Shown here: in pieces, positions 19,880 to 29,504 of the stretch
How positions within the stretch are numbered: position 1 is the first letter of the stretch
Layout of the letters: the number at the start of each line of letters is the position of its first letter
Source of the DNA: Symbiodinium natans
Taxonomy: Eukaryota; Sar; Dinophyceae; Suessiales; Symbiodiniaceae
Assembly (NCBI GenBank): GCA_905221605.1
Contig: CAJNDS010002202.1
Span: 207,501-271,500, forward strand
DNA: 64,000 nt
Direction: 5' to 3'
Translations under genes and position numbers: made by a program
Notes under the pieces: model-generated
What the model was told of the DNA's origin: nothing
The model's input: only the letters and a program-made list of their open reading frames with translations
The model's database searches: none

Positions 19880-20861
19880 GTTTAGGGTTTAGGGTTTAGG
19901 GTTTAGGGTTTAGGGTTTAGGGTTCAGGGTTTAGGGTTTAGGGGACAGGATTAGGGGGAATCTTGGAGATCTAGACCCTCTCAACAAGGTCCCTGTTTAA
20001 GACCCATTTAGGATCAGTAATCAGGATCCAGGCCATGGGTAGAGAGGGGAGAAGTCCCACTTGACGCTACAACCTAAACACCAATGTAACGCCTAAACTC
20101 TGCACCCTAAATCCGCCCTAGACCTACACTCAAAATAAATCCGCACTAATTTAGGAAGAAGGTTGAGGGCGGATTGAGGGCTTGGGGTCGATAAGGCTTC
20201 GGGTTTAGCATTCGGGGCTGCATGAAAAAGCTCAGGAGGCTGGGGCAACAACCTCGGGTAGGTCTTTGGGAACCCGTTTGGGGGGGGGGTTTAGGGTTTA
20301 GGGTTTGGGGCTTAGGGTTTGGGATAGCTGAAGTATGGCACTGTTGTTTGGTTGGTGAGTCCGGCGAGCCGCCCAACAGCTGCCAGCGGTCACAATACCC
20401 GCAGACATGCAGACACAAACCACAAAACACCCTACACTACTGTAGGGTTCAGGGTTTAGGGTTTAGGGTTTAGGGGTATCTTAAAAGGTATCCCTCTCCC
20501 CAAACACAGAGCAACTCAACCCTAAACCTCAAACCCTAAACCTTGAACATCTTTCTAAGAAAGCCTCAACATATTTCTTGGCATCCCCCTTAGAGGAAAT
20601 CAATGGGTACGGTAAAACCCTTCCTTACATTCTCCTCTTATTGACTAGGGGGTATGGGTTTGGGGTACGTATGGCGTACTCTTCTTAGAACCTTAGACCA
20701 ACCACAGCGCAGGCTGCACCTGGAATCTTCCTTCTCCTGTTCGATCAAGGAGCACTTGGGTCAGCTACTGGGCGTGAAAATGTCGGGTTTAGGGTTTACC
20801 GAAACCCGTCAACTACCAAGAAAAGTGTCCAGGTCTAAACCCTAAACCCTAAACCCTAAAC
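19880..20861. other. Mosaic without supported gene
   Basis: A G-strand array (19880-19940), unique DNA to about 20280, a G run with G-strand repeats (20280-20330), a 100-bp island, more G-strand repeats (20445-20475), about 350 bp of unique DNA, and a C-strand array (20836-20890). The frames at 20146-20430 and 20222-20473 consist partly of translated repeat. Confidence 0.55.
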
Positions 20862-20869
20862 CCAAAACC

Positions 20870-20990
20870 CTAAACCCTAAACCCTAAACCAGTACATGTG
20901 AACAGGTCCAAGCAGGGCTTTGGGCGGAGGGCTCGGCACACAGGGCAGGGCCCGCTTTGGAACATGTTACCACCTTGGGACTTAGTGTTC
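20870..20990 (-). pseudogene. CPVC-containing exon-like scrap
   Basis: The minus-strand frame reads NMFQSGPCPVCRALRPKPCL, then DLFTCTG, before entering translated repeat (LGFRV). The CPVCR word resembles the second half of RING-type zinc-binding domains, but only this piece is visible. The island is bounded by a CCCTAAA array on the left and TTTAGGG/TTCAGGG repeats on the right. Confidence 0.25.
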
Positions 20991-21484
20991 AGGGTTTAGG
21001 GTTTAGGGTTCAGGGTTAAGGGTTCAGGGTTCAGGGTTTAGGGTTCAGGGTTTAGGGTTCAGGGTTTAGGGTTCAGGGCTTAGGGTTCTATAAGGGTTGA
21101 GGGCTTGGGGGACCAGATGAACCCCAAAAGTGGAGGTCATATGCCCTATACCCTTTGCTACGATAAAGCTATCCAGGTAGTACGAGACAAGCCCTAAAGC
21201 CTAAACCCGAAACTTTACGCTCGCCCCCCCCCCCCCCCCGGTTTAGGGTTTAGGGTTTAGGGTTTAGGGTTTAGGGTTCCCCCCCCCGCCGCCCCATAAA
21301 GGCCTCTGTTATTTCGAGATCTTCAAGTTGGGCTGGGCAGACCAGCGACATGGGGGGTGAGGGGGGACTTAGGATGGAAGCAGTGCAAGCCACGGTATGT
21401 TACAACGGCAATGATTAGGGTTCAGGGTTTAGGGCTTACTCTTAGCCTCTAAACCTTAAACCCTAAACCCTAAAGGCCCTAAAG
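20991..21484. other. G-strand repeats, C-runs and unique DNA
   Basis: GGGTTCA/GGGTTTA repeats (20988-21090) are followed by unique DNA, a run of about 17 C (21222-21238), six G-strand heptamers and a second C run with a GCC interruption (21280-21295). C-strand repeats end the stretch (21450-21505). Confidence 0.65.
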
Positions 21485-21619
21485 GCCCTAAACCCTAAAC
21501 CCCTTAGGATTGCAAAGCAACACTCTGGCCTTCTCGATGAGGCACTGCTGCTTCAGCTCCTTCAGTTGCTGTAGCGCTGGGCTTACCTGGACTTTCCGCA
21601 GGGCCGCGTGAAACCCTAA
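21485..21619 (-). pseudogene. Coiled-coil-like exon scrap between opposed arrays
   Basis: The minus-strand frame is open from after a TAA (21620-21622) to a TAG in the repeat. It reads HAALRKVQVSPALQQLKELK and QQCLIEKARVLLCNPKG, an amphipathic helix-like stretch. A donor-like CAGGTAAGC sits inside, at the KVQVS codons. CCCTAAA repeats lie to the left and TTTAGGG repeats to the right. The product is unknown. Confidence 0.4.
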
Positions 21620-21639
21620 TTACACCCTAGATAGAGGTT

Positions 21640-22056
21640 TAGGGTTGAGGTTTAGGGTTTAGGGTTTAGGGTTTAGGGTTTAGGGTTTGGGGTTTAGGGT
21701 TTAGGGTTTAGGGTTTAGGGTTTAGGGTTTAGGGTTTAGGGTTTACACGCCCAAACCCAGAAGATGTAGGAAGTAGCGCCGCCCTTTCCCCCCCCCCCCC
21801 CCAATTTGGTACCTGGGGACTTCGCGATCGCCCTGAACCCTACATAAACCCGAAACCCTAAACCCTAAGGTTTAGGGTTGAGGTTTAGGGTTTAGGGTTT
21901 AGGGTTTAGGGTTTAGGGTTTAGGGTTTAGGGTTTAGGGTTTAGGGTTTAGGGTTTAGGGTTTAGGGTTTAGGGTTTAGGGTTTAGGGCAAGCTGCGGGA
22001 ACATGGTGCCTTCTCAAAGTTTCAAGTCAGCTTCCAGTCTAAAACTCTTCGCTTCC
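21640..22056 (+). repeat. Left arm of large inverted repeat
   Basis: The arm consists of a TTTAGGG array (21640-21744), a unique segment with a C run, a direct C-to-G junction (CCCTAAGGTTTAGGG) and a second TTTAGGG array (21870-21988). It ends in a 70-bp unique segment with TCTAAAACTCTTCGCTTCC at 22038-22056. Nearly every base is mirrored in the right arm. Differences I noted are one G/A change and the length of the homopolymer. Confidence 0.9.
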
Positions 22057-22293
22057 CCCATGAAAACAACCTCCGGGAGAACAAGAGCACAAACTTCTCG
22101 GCCCCGGTTTGTGCACGAAGTCCTTTTGGGTTTAGGGTTTAGGGTTTAGGGTTTAGGGTTTAGGGTTTAGGGTTTAGGGTTTAGGGTTTAGGGTTTAGGG
22201 AATCGGTTGCAGGTGGGATAGTTTGTAGATGAGCCTCCTACGAAGCTTGGAGCTTCTACAGGCGTCTGATAAACAGCATAGGGCTTTTGTTCT
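22057..22293. other. Spacer of the large inverted repeat
   Basis: About 237 bp separate the arms. The spacer is unique apart from a TTTAGGG array at about 22128-22200. No gene is visible. Confidence 0.8.
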
Positions 22294-22715
22294 GGAAGCG
22301 AAGAGTTTTAGACTGGAAGCTGACTTGAAACTTTGAGAAGGCACCATGTTCCCGCAGCTTGCCCTAAACCCTAAACCCTAAACCCTAAACCCTAAACCCT
22401 AAACCCTAAACCCTAAACCCTAAACCCTAAACCCTAAACCCTAAACCCTAAACCCTAAACCCTAAACCCTAAACCCTAAACCCTAAACCTCAACCCTAAA
22501 CCTTAGGGTTTAGGGTTTCGGGTTTATGTAGGGTTCAGGGCGATCGCGAAGTCCCCAGGTACCAAATAGGGGGGGGGGGGGGGGGAAAGGGCGGCGCTAC
22601 TTCCCACATCTTCTGGGTTTGGGCGTGTAAACCCTAAACCCTAAACCCTAAACCCTAAACCCTAAACCCTAAACCCTAAACCCTAAACCCTAAACCCTAA
22701 ACCCTAAACCCTAAA
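22294..22715 (-). repeat. Right arm of large inverted repeat
   Basis: This arm is the reverse complement of 21640-22056. It starts GGAAGCGAAGAGTTTTAGA and carries CCCTAAA arrays at 22362-22488 and 22628-22717 with a G run between them. The two arms share unique non-repeat sequence, so this is a true inverted duplication and not merely two opposed telomere arrays. Confidence 0.9.
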
Positions 22716-24080
22716 CCCACCCTAAACCTTAAACCCTAAACATGTCTGGGCCTGACCTACTCAAGCCCTCTTCTGGCCCTAAAGCGCCTACCCTCTTGAA
22801 ACCCAACCTCATGAGCCAAAAGCTGAAGTATTTTTGTAGGGTTTAGGGCTTAGGGCTTAGGGCTTAGGGTTTAGGGTTTTAGGGTTTAGGGTTTAGGGTG
22901 TAGGTTTTAGGGTTTAGGGTGAACCCTAAGAGCGATAAGGGGCGCAACAAGAATTAGAAACAGGTAGGTGTTGGGTTCTTAAAAACCCCGAAACCCGAAA
23001 TTCAAAGCCCCAAACCCTGAACCCTGAACCCTAAACCCTAAACCCTAAACCCTAAACCCTAAACCCTGAACCCTGAACCCTGAACCCCCAAACCCTAAAC
23101 CCTAAACGCCTGCTTCGACGTGGGCATCTTGGAGGCGGGAACATGCCGCCGAAGCATCTGTGCAGGAGCTCACTTGGAGGTTCAGGGTACTTGTCACCCC
23201 ACTTATAGCTGTACTTTGAGGGTTTAGGGTTTAGGGTTTAGGGTTTGGGGTTTGGGGTTTAGGGTTTAGGGTTTAGGGTTTAGGGGGTACTTATAACCCC
23301 AAGGCATGGAGACGCAGGGCTTTAGGGCTTTAGGGATGCAGGTTGCGCCCAACAGCAAGACTCCTAGCAGACCCCGAAAGAGAGGGGTACTAGAAAACCA
23401 AAAACCCCAAACCCCAAACCACAAACCCCAAACCCTAAACCCTAAACCCTAAATCCTAAACCCTAAACCCTAAACCCTAAACCCTAAGTATGGAAAATGA
23501 GCTCAGCTAGGCCCCAACGATTCGCTGCACGCTGGCACGCAGAGCCGGTGCCTTGTTGTGATAGATGCTGAGGTTCGCCAAGTCCTGTGCTTTTGGGTTT
23601 AGGGCTCGGGTTGGGAGGTTGAGGAGGTTTCGGTATCCCGAAGGCTCCAAGGACTCTTATTTTCAGGCATTGGGTTTTGGGCTATTTTGAGCCTCGGGTC
23701 TGTGATCTAACCCCTAGACCCCCACCCCTAAGCAGGCGCAAGGGTTTAGGTCTACGGGGGTTTGCGGGGTTGGGGTGTGCCAAGTCTGCACCTGCGATGC
23801 TTTGACCCTAAACCGAAACCCCGAATGAATTGCGGCCCGGAATGAACCAAATTCTGCACTAGATTTGTTATTGAGGGGGTTGCTGAATATAATATGGGTT
23901 TATAGTGTTTGGGGATTACGGCATAGATTTCTGTTGCGGTCTCCTGGATAGGGGTACCCGCTTGGGGGGGATTCCGATAGTTGTTGGAGTTTGCCCTAAA
24001 CCTTAAACCCTAAACCCTGAACCCTGAACCCTACATCCTACTTCTACATGAGTACACATGCATGCGGTGGGGTCCCTTAA
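22716..24080. other. Telomere-like mosaic with foldback remnants and coding-like scraps
   Basis: Arrays in both orientations alternate with islands. At 23105-23168 a plus frame (ACFDVGILEAGTCRRSICAG) runs into a foldback-family remnant (from 23168). At 23517-23605 a minus frame (AQDLANLSIYHNKAPALRAS, then VQRIVGA and TAG) lies between C-left and G-right arrays. The stretch 23605-24000 is largely unique without a supported frame. Confidence 0.5.
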
Positions 24081-24430
24081 GAAACTCACCAAAAAACGTC
24101 CTCATTAACAACCAGTTCGCTTGCCTCAGGCATCCGAAAAGAAGTTGAAGACGAGAATGCCATGCATCGGAAGCAAAATGCCGGCCATTTTGCCTAAACC
24201 CTAAACCCTAACCCCTAACCCCTAACCCCTAACCCCTAACCCCTAACCCCTAACCCCTAAACCCTAAACCCTAAACCCTAAACCCTAGGAAGCAAAATGC
24301 CGGCCATTTTAACCGACATCCTCAGGTGTGTGGCAACATGTCCGTCATTCATTTCGATTGCGAGCATCTGAGCTCATCGGGCTGCGACATGCACACATCT
24401 CTGCAGGCGGAACAGGATCCGCAAGCCTGA
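24081..24430 (+). pseudogene. Open frame split by a telomere-like array with 23-bp direct duplication
   Basis: A plus frame is open from after a TAA at 24078-24080 to the end of a 23-bp block at 24169-24191 (codons for RKEVEDENAMHRKQNAGHF). The block is repeated exactly at 24288-24310. From there, in the frame set by the repeated block, the reading continues with NRHPQVCGNMSVIHFDCEH to a TGA at 24428-24430. Removing one block plus the array would give a continuous frame of about 77 codons. With the array present, the frame shifts and stops. The protein is not recognised; its Cys/His content could suit a metal site. It could be a pseudogene, or the array could be spliced out (see findings). 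Confidence 0.5.
24192..24287 (-). repeat. CCCTAAA/CCCCTAA array flanked by direct duplications
   Basis: The 96-bp array has canonical CCCTAAA units at both ends and about eight units of the variant CCCCTAA in the middle. It begins GCCTAAACC and ends CCCTAG. Each side carries the same 23-bp sequence (24169-24191 and 24288-24310), as expected for insertion with target duplication or for repair of a staggered break. Confidence 0.9.
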
Positions 24431-25200
24431 AAAGCGCTCGATGCTGTTGCCAACTTTCGCCCAGCCAGTTCGCAGGAATATCTGCAGAGCGGAGATCGGC
24501 TGGGCTTTGAAGCTAAGGTTCGGGTTTGGGGGTTGTCCTAAACCCTAAAAACACCCAACCCCAAGCCCTAAACCCTAACCCTAAACCCCAAACCCTCATC
24601 CAGAGGGCGGGCCAAGGGGGGATGGAGGCCCGATGTGGGGGTCCCCTTTAAAGGGATGGAACCCTGACAATAAAAACAGCACAATCCGACACTTATTTTT
24701 CCTGGATATTTGAAACCTAAACCCTATACATTCAACCCTAAACCCTCCCTCTGAAACTCTCAAAATGTTGCCATCGAAAGCTATCTCGAGGTTCTTCCTA
24801 GGAATTTGGCTTAACGTTACGGAAAGGCAGCCTAAGCCGAACACGAAGTATTCATCAGGAATAAGGGCACCACTGGGCAACCTGGTCTACAACCCTAAAC
24901 CCCTAAACCCTAAACCCTTTCACTCCCTTTCACGCAATGGTCCGGCCAGAAACACAAAACCCGAAACCCTAAACCCCTAACTCCCTGAACCCCTAACTCC
25001 CTAAACCCCTAACTCCCTAAACCCCTAACTCCCTAAACCCTAAACCCTAAACCCTAAACCCGGTACAAGGAGGCATCTCCGGCATCTCCCCTCTCCTGCA
25101 CCTCCTTCTTTGCCAGCTCAAAGCCGAGGTAGCGAGAACTCGGCCATGAACCCCTAAACTAAACCTTAAACCCTAAACCCTAAACCCTAAACCTTAAACT
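24431..25200. other. Mosaic, no supported gene
   Basis: Unique DNA (24431-24530) and degenerate C-strand repeats are followed by about 300 bp of unique DNA with open frames on both strands (24596-24880 minus, 24765-24980 plus). These frames pass into repeats and are not convincing. A 16-bp unit (CCCCTAACTCCCTAAA) is repeated about four times at 24967-25035. Confidence 0.55.
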
Positions 25201-25375
25201 TTGGGATGTTCCCCCTTATGCTTACAGTAGAGGGTTCAGGGTTTAGGGTTCTGGGGCGGTTAGGGTTTAGGGCGAGGGTTTAAGGTCTAGGTTTGGATGT
25301 TCCCGGTCCCCCTTATACTGACAATCCTTAATAGGGATTCTCGTAGGGGGGGATGCTATAATCCTTATTTAGACA
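25201..25375 (+). mobile_element. GGGATGTTCCCCC miniature element, two broken copies
   Basis: A solo left end (25201-25229) runs into G-strand repeats. A second truncated copy (25292-25375) retains CCCCCTTATACTGACAATCC and TTAATAGGGATT, then a G run, and lacks a proper right end. Confidence 0.6.
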
Positions 25376-25480
25376 TACCCTAAACCCTAAACCCTAAACC
25401 CTAAACCCTAAACCCTAAACCCTAAACCCTAAACCCTAAACCCTAAACCCTAAACCCTAAACCCTAAACCCTAAACCCTT
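25376..25480 (-). repeat. CCCTAAA array
   Basis: Fifteen near-perfect C-strand heptamers join directly to the truncated miniature element. Confidence 0.95.
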
Positions 25481-27547
25481 TCACACCTCAACCCTTTAGT
25501 TTCAGGTTTAGGGTTTGGGGTCTAGAGTTCCCTTCAAGTGGCCTTGCTGTGTGGCCTAAGGGAGCTTCACCCTGGAATACTTCGAAGGTGGGCGTCTTCA
25601 GCCAGATCCTCCCACACATCCCTGAGCTAAGGGATATCCTGAATAATAGCAGAATTCTTGATGAGAACTGCATAGCCTCAAACCGTAACCCTAAACCCCA
25701 AACCCAAAACTTGAGTGCATATTCAACAAGTCAGAAAGATGGGAGATCTGCTTGATTTTCTTATTACCTTCTATCCCCCTACATTACCCTTCAAGGGATG
25801 ACATAGGGTACCTACTTGCCTCGTTCCCTGCAACGAACCACTCGCAAAACCCTAGACCCTAAACTCTAATCGCTCAGGGTTTAGGGTTGAGGGTTTGGGT
25901 TTAGGGTTAAGGGTTTAGATCATGGTGGGTATTTAGGGGGTATAGGTGGTTCAGGGGAACCTGAATACATGTGCGCATGGTTTAGGGTGAAGGGTTTATA
26001 TAGGGATCTGCTTATGCACATGCATATACATATATAGGGTTTAGGGTAGGTAAAAAGGGTCGACCCTGAAACCATGAAGTGCCAATCTCCAAATATCTTT
26101 GCTTGATTGCAAAACCAGGAAAGCCGACGAACATGTCTACATAGCGGCAAGGAGCAAGGAAAGTAAAACCCTTGAGCCCCAAAACCATATATTCTCCTGA
26201 ACCCTCAACCCTCCTTAGCACAACTACCACTTACAAGACCCAAGAGTAACCTCGGAAGAAAAAGGGTGCAGTACCCCTTGGGGCTTAGAAGGGAACCCAA
26301 ACCCTAAAATCAGGGAATCAGGGCCAACTCCGGGTCCTTCCTAGCGTATACCCTATGGGTCCATGTACCTAAATAGTATATATTTGGGCCTTAAAGGGGT
26401 TCCCATATAGTAGCTTTAGGGCCCAGGTATATACTATATAGGTACATGGACCCTTAGGGATATATCTTCAAGCGCAGAGGACTCTCAGTGGGCTCCCCCA
26501 CTTCGTTCGGAGGATTTCGCTTTGGCGTTGCACCTGCACGAAGGGTTCAGGGTTTCGAGTCGAGGCGTTTTGAGGTTAAGGGTTTAGGGTTCAGAGATTA
26601 CGGCTGTACCGAAATGACCCTCATAGCCCTCACAATCCTCACAATCACCATAGAACTAGATCGTAAACTGGACACTCAAGTAGACTTCTGTTCCTTTGAA
26701 GCACCCAGGAGCCCAGCAACCCAGAAATCCCTGCACCCCAAACCCCAAACTTAAACCACAGATCCGAGACCCCAAATCCTAAACCAACCCCCCCATCCTA
26801 AACCCTAAATCCCAAATTCCTAAACCCTAAACCCTACACGCCAAACCCAACAGCCTAAACCCCAAATCCTGAACCCTAAGCCCCAAAGCCTCAACCCTAA
26901 ACGCCTGAATCATAGACCCAGATCCCTGGATCATATCCCCCAAACCCTAAACCCTATAAACCCTAAACCCCAAATCCTAAGCACCTGAACCCTAAACTCC
27001 AAATCCTGCACCCTAAACCCCAAATCCTGAACCCTAGAGCCCAAATCCTAAACCCTAAACGCCTGAACCCCTAAACTCCTGGAAACGCGGGTTTTGTGCC
27101 TCCGCCTCGGATGCCCCGTGGAGGCTGCCCTGCCCCTCGGCAGTTCGCGCAGTGCGGTGTAGGGTTTTTAGGGCTTAGGGTTGAGGGTTTAGGGTGTAGG
27201 GTTTAGGGTTCGGGGGTTTAGGGTTTTGGGACTCTCGGCTCTCGGGCTGTTAGGGGTTTCTAGGGCCTTTAGGGTCTCGACGGTGTAGGGTTCAAGGAAG
27301 GTGGCGGGGGGGGGGGGGGGCATCCGGAGATTGAAGTATCCAATCTGGTTAGGCGCCCGGTATGACGATCTGGCCAGCCGCGTTCAATCCACTGCTTGGG
27401 TCCCCGACACCAAGGAGAGGTAGGCCTTCCGCGGAGAAGAGGGTTGAGGATTTAGGGTTTGGGGTTTGGGGTTTGGGGTTTAGGGGTTTAGGGGTTTAGG
27501 GGTTTAGGGGTTTAGGGGTTTAGGGGTTTGGGGTTTAGGGGTTGGGT
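25481..27547. other. Mosaic with dispersed repeats, no supported gene
   Basis: About 300 bp of mostly unique DNA (25490-25800) has open frames on both strands and no recognisable domain. A copy of the ACCCAAGAGTAACC repeat lies at 26238-26340. A foldback lies at 26342-26462, with arms GGGTCCATGTACCTAAATAG and CTATATAGGTACATGGACCC; half of it recurs at 16118-16152. Degenerate C-strand repeats run 26700-27075. A run of 15 G lies at 27306-27320. TTTAGGGG octamers occupy 27478-27530. Confidence 0.6.
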
Positions 27548-27670
27548 TTGGGATGTTCCCCCTTATACTAGGTTTAGGGCTTAGGGTTTAGGGTTGAACA
27601 GTCCTGATTAGGGATTATAATAGGTACTATCATCCTATTAAGGATTGTTAGTATAAGGGGAACATCCCAA
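27548..27670 (+). mobile_element. Complete GGGATGTTCCCCC miniature element, split by telomere-like insert
   Basis: Terminal inverted repeats of more than 40 bp (TTGGGATGTTCCCCCTTATA at the left, its complement ending ACATCCCAA at the right) enclose an AT-richer core (GGGATTATAATAGG). Bases 27571-27597 are a 27-bp block of G-strand repeats lodged within the left arm, exactly between TTATACTA and ACAGTCC. The right arm shows the uninterrupted order. The host element therefore predates the insert. Confidence 0.85.
27571..27597 (+). repeat. 27-bp telomere-like insert inside a miniature element
   Basis: The sequence is four imperfect G-strand heptamers without any extra flanking base. No target duplication is visible, unlike the array at 24192. 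Confidence 0.8.
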
Positions 27671-29504
27671 GGTTTAGGGTAAAAGGTTTTGGGTTTTTTT
27701 TGGGCCTTATGGCGTTCCCTAAACCCTAAACCCTAAACCCTATAAACCCTAAACCCTAAACCCTAAACCCTAAACCCTAAACCCTAAACCGACAGGGTTT
27801 GCTAGGCTGGGGCTCCTTGGGGGCCTGGAGATTGCCGAGGGTCGGCGTGCATTAGAGCCGCATCGGCTGCCTTCTGCTTTCCAAAAAAAAACGGATCCCT
27901 TAGGGTTTGGGGTTAGGGTTTAGGGTTTAGGGATTTCTACAGTGTCTTCAATAATGTTGCACTGACTTTAATATAAATATATATATATATATAGAGATAT
28001 ATGCATCCTCTATAATCACAAGTTTCCAAAATTGTTTCTGCGAACCGAGTTTGTTGGAGGTACCCGTTCTTATGACGTTTTTTACGCGTTTGTGTTTTGG
28101 GTTAAGGGCTTACGCAGAAGGGCTTGAGGCCCTGAAAGCCTTGGGCTCCAGGAATTTTAATGCTGGCCTTGAGATCCTAAAGGCTTCAGGCCCTGAGGCG
28201 GTTGGGGTGGAGGGGGCGAGTTTGGGGAGGGCTCAGGGGGGAGGGGGGGGAGGAGGGGGGAAACCCTAAACTCAAGGCCTAGACCGCCCCCCTCTACGTT
28301 TACGTTGAAGGGCGGTTAAGCCCTTCGACCTGGATGCCCCTGGTTTTCGTCGTTTTTGGACCCTTACTGGCTGGCCCCTTTCATGCCTGGCCCTCCTGGC
28401 ACCCCTGGCCTCATGGGGACCTGCCATTCCTTTGACTCTCAGACCCGTCATGAAACTGAATTAGTTTTTTGAAGTGGACTGTTGCCTTGAGTTTAAGCCT
28501 AAACCCGAAAAGGAATAGGTTTGGATGGCTTTGCCGCCTGGGACGGCGTGGGGTGGGAGAAAAGTGTTAGATGGCCCTCCACAATCGGGCCAAAGCTGCT
28601 CTTCGCACCTCACGAAGCTTTCGAGCTTGTTCCGAAACCTAACCTTCACAGCACCTACGCCCTATCACAGCAAACCCCAAACACTAAACCCTAAACCCTA
28701 AACCCTAAACCCTAAACCCTAAACCCTAAACCCTCTCCCGTTCGAGTACGAGAAGGGCTTGCCGCAGCAAACGGCAATTTCCTAATGTAGGGTGTAGGGT
28801 TCAGGCCCCCCCGGATACCCAGAATACTACATCCACATTCTGCCACTCCGAAAAGCATGTGACTAACCTCTGTTTTCTTGCAAACTGCCACATGATGCGA
28901 GAGCGTCACCGGTAATAGGGGACCGTAGCTTACCGACAAACAGAATGAAAGATGGAAAGTGATTAATGGGCCGATAGGTAAAGCTACAGCCCGATCGCTG
29001 CAAACTGGGTTGTTTCCCAGTTCCTTACAAGCAACCCAGATAGAGCGACAACTTCACCCTCCATCTCCCTCGAGTTAAGGGTTTGGGTGCCATTAAAGAA
29101 GCGGGTTCAAGCGCTTAGGGGATAGGCCTGATGGGTTTAGGGCACCACTGCAACCCTGAAAATCCCAAACCCTCAACCCTAAGCCCCAAACCCCACACCC
29201 TGACCCTCAAACCCTAAACCTCGTTGCATGCACGCCCCGGAGACGCGCCTAGAGGCTTCGATTTGCCCCGGTGGCTGACGCCAGACCCTCCACGACAGGG
29301 CTTCGTGATCAGGGTTCACCCTAAACTCTACAGTAAACCTTAAACCTTAAACCCTTATAAACTCTAAACCCTAAACCCTAAACCCCAAACCCCAAACCCC
29401 AAACCCTAAACCCTAAACCCTAAGCCTAAACCCCTCACCGTTCAGACCCAGAAAGCCCTCCCCGTAAGATTTAGCTTACGAATCAGGATGCGTTCTAGTG
29501 CTTA
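27671..29504. other. Mosaic with three larger unique islands
   Basis: C-strand heptamers lie at 27717-27790 and 28686-28733. Unique islands lie at 27900-28680 (with an AT microsatellite at 27975-28005 and a G-rich stretch at 28200-28260), 28740-29150 and 29220-29310. A plus frame around 28515-28650 (LLFAPHEAFELVPKPNLHST) is protein-like but unassigned, and the opposite strand is also open. Degenerate C-strand repeats run 29330-29440. Confidence 0.5.

Noticed and set aside
24328..24510. 60-codon plus frame MWQHVRHSFRL as the gene at this site
   Set aside because: Another plus frame over the same bases joins in frame across the 23-bp duplication and ends at a natural stop, so it is the better candidate.
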